The notes under the pieces are model-generated. The model saw only the letters and a program-made list of their open reading frames with translations, had not been told where the DNA came from and did not search any database. 64,000 bases of DNA from assembly GCA_963701445.1 (NCBI GenBank), contig CAVPAM010000050.1, forward strand, positions 68,223 through 132,222, read 5' to 3'. The stretch comes from CAKZLS01 sp963701445 (lineage in GTDB: Bacteria > Pseudomonadota > Alphaproteobacteria > Rhodospirillales > Defluviicoccaceae). Below are positions 56,418 through 64,000 of this stretch, piece by piece (position 1 is the stretch's first letter; each line of letters starts with the position of its first letter). The translations under genes and the position numbers were made by a program.

Positions 56418-58250
56418 ATGATCCAGAACCTGCCTTTTCATCTGCCTAGTCTGTTCGCCGCCTACGCCGACGGGCTCGAGCCCGCGGCGGTCATGGAAGA
56501 GGTGTGGAGGCGCGTGGACGCCGCCGGCGACGCGGGCATCTTCCTTCACCTGACGGATCGGGAACAGGTTTTGGCGGACGTGGCGGCGCTCGGTCCTTTC
56601 GATCCGGTGGCGAAGCCGCTGTGGGGGATCCCGTTCGCCATCAAGGACAACATCGACGCGGCCGGCGCGCCGACCACCGCCGCCTGTCCGGCCTATGCCT
56701 ACGAGGCCGAACGGGACGCCTTCGTGGTGGACGCGCTGCGGCGCGCGGGCGCGATCCCCGTCGGAAAAACCAACCTCGATCAGTTCGCCACCGGGCTCGT
56801 CGGCACGCGGACGCCCTACCCGGTTCCCCGGAACGCCCTGGACCCGGCCCTCGTTCCGGGAGGCTCAAGCTCCGGGTCGGCGGTGGCGGTGGCGCGCGGG
56901 CTGGTCGGCTTCGCGCTTGGCACGGATACGGCGGGATCGGGACGGGTCCCGGCGGCGCTCAACGGGATTGTGGGTCTCAAGCCGACGCTCGGCGCCCTCT
57001 CCAACACCGGCGTCGTTCCCGCCTGCCGGACGCTCGATACGGTCTCGGTGTTCGCGCTCACCGTCGAGGATGCCTACAACGTTTTCCGGGCCGCCGCGCG
57101 CTTCGATCCCGAGGATCCTTACGCCCGGCCCGTCCCGGCGCCCCCGCTGGCGGCCCCGCCGCCGACGTTCCGGGTTGGCGTTCCGGACGCGGCAACACGG
57201 GAATTCTTCGGCGACGGCATTCAAGCGGCCGCGTTCGCCGCGACCCTGGACCATGTCGCCGCCCTCGGTGGCGACATGGTCGAGTTGGATTTCGGCCCGT
57301 TCTTCGAAGTGGCGGCCATGTTGTACGAAGGAGCGTGGGTCGCCGAGCGCCACGCCGCCGTCGGGGACTTTCTGCGCGATCGGCCGGATGCATTCCTCCC
57401 GGTGACACGCCGGATCATTGAGCAGGCCGAGCGGTTCTCGGCCACCGACGCGTTTCGCGGATACTACCGCCTGCGGGAACTGAGGCGCCGCGCCGGTAAC
57501 CTGCTGGATCGCGTCGATCTGCTCTGCGTTCCGTCGATCCCCAGGTTCTACACGGTGGCCGAAGTGGACGCCGACCCGCTGGGGCCGAACTCCCGCCTGG
57601 GAACGTACACCAACTTCGTCAACCTGTTGGACATGTGCGGCATGACCGTGCCGGTGACGGCGCGCGCCGACGGGCTTCCCGGAAGCGTGACCGTGCTGGC
57701 GCCGGCATGCCGCGACGCCCAGATCGCCAGTGTCGCGGCCGCGCTGCAACGGCGGTGCGGCGGCGCGCTGGGCGCCACCGGCTGGTCCTTGCCGGCGCCC
57801 GCCGCGCCCCGGATCGAGGCCGGACCCGACGAGATCGCGCTGGCGGCGGTCGGCGCGCACATGTCGGGCCTGCCGCTGAACCGCGAACTCACGGATCTCG
57901 GCGCCCGGTTCCTGTACGCGGCGAAAACCGCGCCGGTCTATCGCCTTTACAGCCTGCCCGGCGGACCGCCGTTCCGCCCCGGCCTCGTTCGGGGCGAGAC
58001 CGGTTCGGCCATCGCCCTCGAGGTCTGGGCGCTGCCGGCGTCCCGGTTCGGCGATTTCATCCGCGGCATCCCCCGTCCCCTCGGCATCGGAACGCTGACG
58101 CTGGAGAGCGGCGCGGACGTCAAGGGGTTCCTGTGCGAGCCCATCGGAACCCTCGGCGCCGAGGATGTCACCGCCTTCGGCGGCTGGCGCGCCTATCTCA
58201 ACTCCCTCTCATCATCCCCCGAACGAACGAAGGAACTCGGCCATGCATAG
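56418..58250 (+). CDS. atzF: Allophanate hydrolase (AtzF/DUR2-type amidase)
   Basis: 610 residues from the ATG at 56418; a GTG at 56385 is possible. Amidase-signature triad: Lys in GIPFAIKDNIDAAG, cis-Ser in GGSSSGSAVAVA and nucleophile Ser in GTDTAGSGRVPAA. The C-terminal ~120 residues are the allophanate-hydrolase domain: VGAHMSGLPLNRELTDLGARF, YRLYSLPGG, IPRPLGIGTLTLESG and the final AFGGWRAYL. It should split allophanate to ammonia and CO2, or act on a related amide. No urea carboxylase or AtzD/AtzE gene is in the window. The next gene begins 8 bases inside its end. Confidence 0.9.
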   Translation: MIQNLPFHLPSLFAAYADGLEPAAVMEEVWRRVDAAGDAGIFLHLTDREQVLADVAALGPFDPVAKPLWGIPFAIKDNIDAAGAPTTAACPAYAYEAERDAFVVDALRRAGAIPVGKTNLDQFATGLVGTRTPYPVPRNALDPALVPGGSSSGSAVAVARGLVGFALGTDTAGSGRVPAALNGIVGLKPTLGALSNTGVVPACRTLDTVSVFALTVEDAYNVFRAAARFDPEDPYARPVPAPPLAAPPPTFRVGVPDAATREFFGDGIQAAAFAATLDHVAALGGDMVELDFGPFFEVAAMLYEGAWVAERHAAVGDFLRDRPDAFLPVTRRIIEQAERFSATDAFRGYYRLRELRRRAGNLLDRVDLLCVPSIPRFYTVAEVDADPLGPNSRLGTYTNFVNLLDMCGMTVPVTARADGLPGSVTVLAPACRDAQIASVAAALQRRCGGALGATGWSLPAPAAPRIEAGPDEIALAAVGAHMSGLPLNRELTDLGARFLYAAKTAPVYRLYSLPGGPPFRPGLVRGETGSAIALEVWALPASRFGDFIRGIPRPLGIGTLTLESGADVKGFLCEPIGTLGAEDVTAFGGWRAYLNSLSSSPERTKELGHA

Positions 58251-59860
58251 ACGCGATTTTCTCAAGACCGTGGGCATCGCCACCGGTGCCTCCGTCCTGC
58301 CTTTTCTCCGCTACCTGCCCGCCGAGGCGGCGGGGCGCGAGGATACGCTGCTGGTGGTCGTCGGTCATGGCATCAACAGCCTCGATTTGCATCGCAAGGG
58401 GACCAACCGACCCAGCTATCAGGTGACGGTGAACCTGTACGACCGTCTGGTGCGGTTCGGCGTCAAGACGCTGCCGGATGGATCCATGGCCTACGATTTC
58501 GACCAAGATCGAGCCGGAGGTCGCCGAGTCCTGGACCGTCTCCGAGGACGGCAAGTCCCTGACGTTCAAGATCAATCCGAAGGCCAAATTCTGGGACGGC
58601 ACCCCGGTCACCGCCGAGGACGTCAAATGGTCCTTCAGCCGCGCCGTCAGCCTCGGCGGCTTCCCCGCCGTGCAGATGAAGGCCGGATCCATGACCGCGC
58701 CGGAGCAGTTCGTCGCCGTGGACGACATGACCTTCCGCGTCGATCTTCCGGAACCGTCGAAGCTGACCCTGCCCAACCTGGCCGTGCCGGTTCCGTTCAT
58801 CATCAATTCCAAGGTCGCGAAGGCCAACGCCACCGCCGACGATCCCTGGGCCACCGAGTACCTGCACACCACCGCCGCCGGCTCCGGCGCCTATACCATC
58901 TCGCGGTGGGACCCGGGCCAGCAGTTCGTTTACGAGCGCAACGACGACTGGGCCCTGGGGCCGAAGCCGGGCGTGAAACGGGTGATCATCCGCGAGGTGC
59001 CGTCGGCCGCGACCCGCCGGGCGCTGATCGAGCGGGCGGACGCGGACCTGTACATGGACGTTCCGGCCAAGGACGCCAAGGAGTTGAACGACGGTGGCAA
59101 GGTGAAGGTGTCCGGCGCGCCCATCGACAACTGCCTGCATATCCTCGGTCTCAACGTCGCCCAGAAACCCTTCGACGACATCAAGGTCCGCCAGGCCATC
59201 GCCTATGCCATGCCCTACGAGGACATCGTCTCGGCGGCCGCCTACGGCCGGGCCAAGCCCATGTTCGGGGCCAAGGACGCGGCACCGTCCACCATCGATT
59301 GGCCGCAGCCCTTCCCCTACGAGACCAACCTGGAAAAGGCCAAGGCGTTGCTCGCAGAGGCCGGGCTGGCGGACGGGTTCGAGACCACCCTGTCGTTCAA
59401 CCTCGGCCTCGCCGACTGGCAGGAGCCGACGGCGCTGCTGATCCAGGAGTTGCTGGCGAAAATCGGCATCAAGGCGGAACTGGACAAGATTCCCGGCGCC
59501 AACTGGCGCACCGCCGCCCTGGTGGAGAAGCGCCTACCCATGCACCTGGAGAACTTCGGCGGCTGGCTGAACTACCCCGACTACTACTTCTTCTGGGCCT
59601 ATAAGCACGGCCACCTGTTCAACTCGTCCAACTACAAGAACGACGAGATCGAGGCCCTGGTGGACGAGACCCTGCACATGGAGGTGGACAACCCGAAATA
59701 CGCGGAAAACGTCAAGCGGATGATCGAGATCGCGTTCGCCGAAGTGCCGCGCATTCCGCTCTACCAGCCCTATCTCGACGCCGCCATGCAGAACAACGTG
59801 GACGGCTACGCCTCCTGGTTCCACCGGCAGCTCGACTGCCGGGAGATCACCAAGACGTAA
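58243..59860 (+). CDS. Peptide-type ABC importer, substrate-binding protein (SBP_bac_5), one frame change
   Basis: The ATG at 58243 lies within the end of the allophanate hydrolase gene and begins MHRRDFLKTVGIATGAS, a twin-arginine signal. The frame changes near 58503: VRFGVKTLPDGSMAYDFD in the first, then KIEPEVAESWTVSEDGKSLTF in the next, which runs with NPKAKFWDGTPVTAEDVKWSF and the usual family end to 59860. The joined protein is about 538 residues, normal for oligopeptide or nickel binding proteins. The ligand is unknown; the amidase upstream suggests an amide- or ureide-containing compound. Confidence 0.85.
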
Positions 59861-59876
59861 GGGATCCCCAAGGATC

Positions 59877-60893
59877 ATGCGCACCAAGCTCATCCAGATC
59901 GGCCGGCGGCTGCTGCAATCGGTGCCGTCGGTGTTCGGGATCATCGTCATCTCGTTCGTCCTGACCCGGGCCCTGCCCGGGGACCCGGCGGTGTATTTCG
60001 CGGGCGCCATGGCCGACGCGGAGTTCATCGCCCAGGTTCGCGAGGCGCTGGGGCTGGACCGGAGCTGGCTGGAGCAGTTCTTCATCTACACGGGCAACCT
60101 GTTCAGCGGCGACCTCGGGCTGTCGCTGAGCACGGGACGGCCGGTGATCGAGGAACTGCTGACCCGGCTTCCGGCGTCCCTGGAGCTGACCTTCGCCGGC
60201 CTCGGTCTGGCCGTTCTGTGCGCGGTTCCCCTCGGCATCCTCGCGGCGACCCGGCCGGGAAGCTGGGTCGACCATCTCTGCCGGGTGCTGGTGACGGCGG
60301 GGGTGTCCCTGCCCACGTTCTTTACCGGCCTGTTCCTGGTCTTCGTGTTCTACTACCAGCTCGGCTGGGCGCCGTCGCCGCTCGGCCGGCTGGACGTCTT
60401 CGTCCTGCCACCGGACCGCGTCACCGGCTTCTACATCGTCGACGCGCCTGATCGCCGGCGACCTGGAGACGGCGCGGCCGCCTTCGGCCAACTGGTGCTG
60501 CCCGGCATCTCCCTCGGCCTGTTCGCGCTCGCCCCGATCGCCCGAATGACCCGGGCCTCGATGCTCAGCGTGCTGTCCAGCGACTTCGTCCGCACCGCCC
60601 GGGCCAACGGCCTTCGCGGTCGACGGTGCTCGTCACCTACGCGCTGCGCAACGCGCTCCTGCCGGTGTCACCACGCTCGGCATGATCTTCTCCTTCCTGC
60701 TCGGCGCCAATGTGCTGATCGAGAAGGTGTTCGGCTGGCCCGGCGTCGGCTCCTACGCGGTCGATGCGGTGGTCACCTCCGACTACGCCGCCATCCAGGG
60801 CTTCGTCGTCCATGGCGATGCATCTACGTGCTCTTGAACCTCATCATCGACAGTTCTGAACCCTGGTCGATCCGCGCGGGTCGGGATCGAGCG
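59877..60893 (+). pseudogene. ABC importer permease 1 (DppB-like), multiple frame changes
   Basis: The first 185 residues are a clean DppB-type start: LLQSVPSVFGIIVISFVLTRALPGDPA, FSGDLGLSLSTGRPVIEEL and SLELTFAGLGLAVLCAVPLGI. From about 60448 the reading must switch frame repeatedly (near 60448, 60476, 60619, 60665, 60812 and 60830-60880) to keep the family sequence: AFGQLVLPGISLGLFALAPIARMTRAS, then TYALRNALLP, IFSFLLGANVLIEKVFGWPGVGSYAVDAV and LLNLIID. Protein-level identity is kept throughout, so base-calling errors are likelier than decay. The end is approximate. Confidence 0.75.
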
Positions 60894-61750
60894 GCTGACG
60901 CGGACGGGCCCGCTGATCCGCTTGCTCAAGCAGTTCCGCTACACCATCGCCGAGAACCCGCTGACCGCTGGTTCGCGGCGGTTCTGTTCATCGTGCTGGT
61001 CGCCCTGTTCGGGCCGGCATCGCACCTTACGATCCGCTCGCCACCGACGCCTCCAACACCCTTCAGCCGCCACCTGGCGCACCCGTTCGGCACCGACCAC
61101 CTCGGCCGGGACGTGCTCAGCCGGGTGATCGTCGCGACCCGGATCGACCTCGGCATCGCCGTCTCGCCGCCGTGATCCTCGTCGTTCGCGGTCGGCAGCG
61201 TGCTCGGCTGCTCTGCCGGCTATTTCGGCGGCTGGACCGATCGCATCGTCGGCCGGCTGTCGACACCATCATGGCCTTTCCGCTCTTCGTTCTGGCCATG
61301 GGCGTGGTCGCCGCACTCGGCAATCCGTGGAGAACATCATCTACGCCACCGCGATCATCAACCTGCCCTTCTACATCCGCTTCGCGCGGGCCGAGATCAA
61401 CGTGCGGCGCGACGGCGGTTCGCGAGGCGGCGCGGCTCTGCGGCAACGGCCGATACCCGCATCCTCGCACCCAGCTTTTCCCCAACATCCTGCCGCCGAT
61501 GATGGTGCAGGTGTCGCTCAACATGGGCTGGGCCATCCTCAACGCCGCCGGGCTCTCGTTCATCGGACTCGGCGTCCGCCCGCCGACGCCGGAATGGGGC
61601 ATCATGGTCTCCGAGGGGGCCAACTACATCGTGTCCGGCGAGTGGTGGCTGGCGCTGTTCCCCGGCGCCGCGCTGATGCTCGCGGTCTTCTGTTTCAACC
61701 TGATGGGCGACGGCCTTCGCGACCTCGTCGATCCCCTGCGGCGGACCTGA
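60893..61750 (+). pseudogene. ABC importer permease 2 (DppC-like), multiple frame changes
   Basis: Pieces in three frames line up as one DppC-type permease: TGPLIRLLKQFRYTIAENPLT, AVLFIVLVALFGP, HPFGTDHLGRDVLSRVIVATRIDLGIAVS, GYFGGWTDRIVGRL, IMAFPLFVLAMGVVAALGN, NIIYATAIINLPFYIRFARAEINV and an intact final part from about 61480 (NILPPMMVQVSLNMGWAILNAAG, GDGLRDLVDPLRRT). At least five single-base frame changes lie between 60965 and 61480. The start codon cannot be fixed. It would pair with permease 1 in the membrane. Confidence 0.75.
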
Positions 61751-61760
61751 GGAGCGGCCC

Positions 61761-63566
61761 ATGTCCCGTCATCCCATCCTCTCGGTGGACGGCCTCTCGG
61801 TGGACTTCCGCACCCGCAACGGCGTGGTGCGGGCGCTCGACCGCGTCTCGCTCCGGGTGGACAAGGGCGAGGTGCTCGGCGTCGTCGGCGAGAGCGGATC
61901 CGGCAAGTCGGTCACCGCCTTCACGGTCATCGGCCTGCTCGACGGGGCGGGCCGCGCCGTCGACGGCTCCGCGAGCTTCGACGGCATCCCGCTGACCGGC
62001 GTCCGCGAGGCCGACCTGCGCGAGTTGCGCGGCCGCGAAATCTCGATGATTTTCCAGAATCCCCGGGCCGCCCTCAACCCCATCCGGCCGGTGGGAAAAC
62101 AGATCGAGGACGTGCTTCTGCGCCACGCCCAGGCGTCGCGTCTGGATGCCCGCGCCAAGGCGATCGAGATGCTGGAAAAGGTGAAGATCGTCGATCCCGC
62201 GAACCGCTACTGGTCCTATCCGTTCGAGCTGTCGGGCGGCATGTGCCAGCGGGCGATGATCGCCATCGCGCTCGCCTGCGACCCGCGCCTCCTGATCGCC
62301 GACGAGCCCACCACCGGCCTCGACGTGACCACCCAGAAGGCCACCATGGACCTGATCCGCGACCTCACCCGGGAACGCCACATGTCGGTGGTGCTGATCA
62401 CCCACGATCTCGGCATGGCGGCCGCATACTGCGACCGCATCGCCGTGATGCAACGGGGCCGCGTGGTCGAGACCGCGCCGGTGTGCGACCTGTTCACCCA
62501 ACCGAATCACCCCTACACCAAGAAGCTCATCGCCGCCTCGCCGGGTCCCCATTCCGTGCTCGCCGACCTCACCGCCGTCGCCGGCGAGGCGGAGGTGGTT
62601 CCTCTCGCGCCCGAAGCGCGCCCCGAAATGCCAATGAAAACCGTGACGCGGCCGGCGCCACCGCCGTCGGCGCGCCCGCTCATGGAGGTGATCGACCTAG
62701 TCAAGGAGTTTCCGCGGCGGAGCGACACCGGCACGTGGTGGCCGTGGGCGAAAACCGATCCGGCCGCGCGGGTGTTCCGCGCCGTGGACAACGTCTCCTT
62801 CGCGCTCGGCCGGGGCGAGAGCCTGGGTTTGGTGGGCGAGTCCGGCTGCGGCAAGTCGACGACGTCGAGCATCGTCACCCGACTGCTCGATCCCACGTCG
62901 GGCGACGTCATCTTCGACGGCGAAAACATCACGACCCACCGGGCGGCCAGGTTTGCCCGACTGCCGCAGCGGACCAAGATCCAGATGGTGTTCCAGGATC
63001 CCACCGACAGCCTCAACCCCCGGTTCGCCGCGCTGGACTCCATCGCCGAGCCGCTGAAACGCCTGAAGGGCATGCGCGACGGCAAACGCATCGCCGCCAA
63101 GGTCGGGGAGTTGGCGGACATGGTCGGCCTGTCGCGGGACTTGCTGACCCGCTTTCCGCATCAGCTCTCGGGCGGCCAGAAGGCCCGCGTCGGCATCGCC
63201 CGGGCGATCGCCGTGGACCCGCTGCTGCTGGTCCTCGACGAGCCCACCTCGGCGCTGGACGTGTCGGTCCAGGCGGTGGTGCTGCAACTGCTCGACCGCC
63301 TGAAGCGGGACCTGGGCATGAGCTACATCTTCGTCTCCCACGATCTCAACGTGGTGCGGCTGCTGTGCGAGCGGGTGATCGTCATGAACAAGGGCCGCAT
63401 CGTCGAGACGGGGACCGCCGACGAGGTTCTCAACAATCCGAGGGAGGCGTACACGCGAACCCTCGTCGACGCCATCCCCCACTTCGAGCCCGGCCGCATG
63501 TCCGCCGGTCCCGGCCCGTCCGCCGCCCCGCCTCCCCGCATCGAGCCCATGACCGGCTCCCGCTGA
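61761..63566 (+). CDS. Fused double ABC ATPase (DppD-DppF type)
   Basis: 601 residues in two ATPase halves. Half 1: Walker A VVGESGSGKSVTAF, signature ELSGGMCQRAMIAIALA, Walker B LLIADEPTTGLDVT, switch ITHDLGMAA. Half 2 (from about residue 310): Walker A VGESGCGKSTTSS, signature QLSGGQKARVGIARAIA, Walker B LVLDEPTSALDVS, switch VSHDLNVV. Each has the oligopeptide-type C-terminal part (YTKKLIAASP, YTRTLVDAIP). It completes the importer with the binding protein and two permeases upstream. The gene is free of frame changes. Confidence 0.94.
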   Translation: MSRHPILSVDGLSVDFRTRNGVVRALDRVSLRVDKGEVLGVVGESGSGKSVTAFTVIGLLDGAGRAVDGSASFDGIPLTGVREADLRELRGREISMIFQNPRAALNPIRPVGKQIEDVLLRHAQASRLDARAKAIEMLEKVKIVDPANRYWSYPFELSGGMCQRAMIAIALACDPRLLIADEPTTGLDVTTQKATMDLIRDLTRERHMSVVLITHDLGMAAAYCDRIAVMQRGRVVETAPVCDLFTQPNHPYTKKLIAASPGPHSVLADLTAVAGEAEVVPLAPEARPEMPMKTVTRPAPPPSARPLMEVIDLVKEFPRRSDTGTWWPWAKTDPAARVFRAVDNVSFALGRGESLGLVGESGCGKSTTSSIVTRLLDPTSGDVIFDGENITTHRAARFARLPQRTKIQMVFQDPTDSLNPRFAALDSIAEPLKRLKGMRDGKRIAAKVGELADMVGLSRDLLTRFPHQLSGGQKARVGIARAIAVDPLLLVLDEPTSALDVSVQAVVLQLLDRLKRDLGMSYIFVSHDLNVVRLLCERVIVMNKGRIVETGTADEVLNNPREAYTRTLVDAIPHFEPGRMSAGPGPSAAPPPRIEPMTGSR

Positions 63567-63667
63567 CCGCGCGGGGCGGAACGGCACCCGCCGGGCGGAA
63601 ACCGGTTGCGCGCCGCGTGGCCGGAAGGCACGATCGATCCCGAGGCCCGCGCGATAGGGAGCGATCC

Positions 63668-64000
63668 ATGGACGACAGCGACGACAGGGCGTTCGACATT
63701 ATCCTATGGGGAGCCACGAGTTTCGTCGGGAAACTGACCGCCGAGTATCTCATGGCGCGCCACGGCGCCGGCGGCGATGTGCGCTGGGCCATCGGCGGCC
63801 GCGATCAATCCAGGCTCGATGTTGTCAAGGACGGGCTCGGCGCGGGGGCGGCGGATCTCCCGACGGTTGTCGGAGATGCCCACGACCCGGCGTTCCTCGG
63901 CCGGATGGCGCGGCAAACCAAGGTGGTCGCGACGACCGTCGGCCCGTATATGAGCCATGGCAAGGACCTGGTCGCGGCCTGCGCGGCCGCCGGGACGGAT
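63668..64000 (+). CDS. Saccharopine dehydrogenase-like (trans-acting enoyl reductase type) protein, N-terminal part
   Basis: The ATG at 63668 opens a frame that runs off the window after 111 codons. The start DIILWGATSFVGKLTAEYLMARHG is the Rossmann motif G-A-T-x-F-x-G of saccharopine dehydrogenase-like proteins, followed by WAIGGRDQSRLDVV and VVATTVGPYMSHGKDLVAACAAAGTD, the pattern of trans-acting enoyl reductases. An N-terminal Asp/Ser-rich stretch precedes it. It lies 101 bases after the ABC ATPase gene in the same direction but is probably separate in function. Confidence 0.8.
   Translation, partial: MDDSDDRAFDIILWGATSFVGKLTAEYLMARHGAGGDVRWAIGGRDQSRLDVVKDGLGAGAADLPTVVGDAHDPAFLGRMARQTKVVATTVGPYMSHGKDLVAACAAAGTD

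Overview
The window reads as a 64-kb piece of a GC-rich alphaproteobacterial chromosome, most like the Rhodospirillales. The evidence is gene order: an rpsF-rpsR-DUF2232-rplI-dnaB-alr-MlaE/MlaF-radA-cvpA-purF run on the minus strand, fabG-acpP-fabF-mltG on the plus strand, and S49 peptidase-glyQ-glyS-ppdK. Codon use is strongly GC3-biased, and TTG or GTG starts with good Shine-Dalgarno sites are common. No CRISPR array, rRNA, prophage or intact insertion sequence is visible. One tRNA gene, tRNA-Pro(CGG), is present.

Layout. 0-3.1 kb: end of a cytochrome b561, a di-heme cytochrome c peroxidase, a membrane class III nucleotide cyclase and a decayed DUF1272 gene. 3.3-9.1 kb: two small minus-strand genes, aquaporin, a secreted sulfatase, a secreted HAD hydrolase and a membrane protein. 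9.1-15 kb: a segment of looser composition with a PAS-GGDEF diguanylate cyclase and an HlyD/DUF2955 efflux pair next to a frame-broken BASS-type transporter. 15-21 kb: a lactate-use locus (permease, FAD/Fe-S dehydrogenase, divergent GntR/FCD regulator) with two candidate operators and a 64-bp remnant of a second dehydrogenase 3' end. 21-26.5 kb: accessory envelope genes (HdeD-like, PpiC-like, a second copy of a secreted unknown family, ABM-like, AI-2E family exporter overlapping a solute-binding protein). 26.5-36 kb: tRNA-Pro, polyprenyl diphosphate synthase, DUF2007, an N6-adenine-type methyltransferase, S49 peptidase, glycyl-tRNA synthetase and pyruvate phosphate dikinase. 36-40.2 kb: SLC13 permease, a secreted HELGH metalloprotease-like protein and a LysE exporter. 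40.2-51.5 kb: the housekeeping minus-strand run. 51.9-55.4 kb: fatty-acid synthesis and MltG. 55.4-63.6 kb: LysR regulator, allophanate hydrolase and a complete peptide-type ABC importer. The window ends inside a saccharopine-dehydrogenase-like gene.

Several well-conserved genes (glyS, mltG, a substrate-binding protein, two ABC permeases, the BASS transporter, the HELGH protein) are split by single-base frame changes while the protein sequence continues in the next frame. The density in 60.4-61.5 kb, and the fact that an essential synthetase is hit, point to base-calling or assembly indels more than to true gene death. Such genes are described as one gene each.

Nothing here is a clear new defence or mobile system. 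The least explained items are the duplicated secreted family (3318-3887 and 23360-23926), the cysteine-stripped DUF1272 gene, the allophanate hydrolase tied to a peptide-type importer, and the paired operators at the lactate locus.
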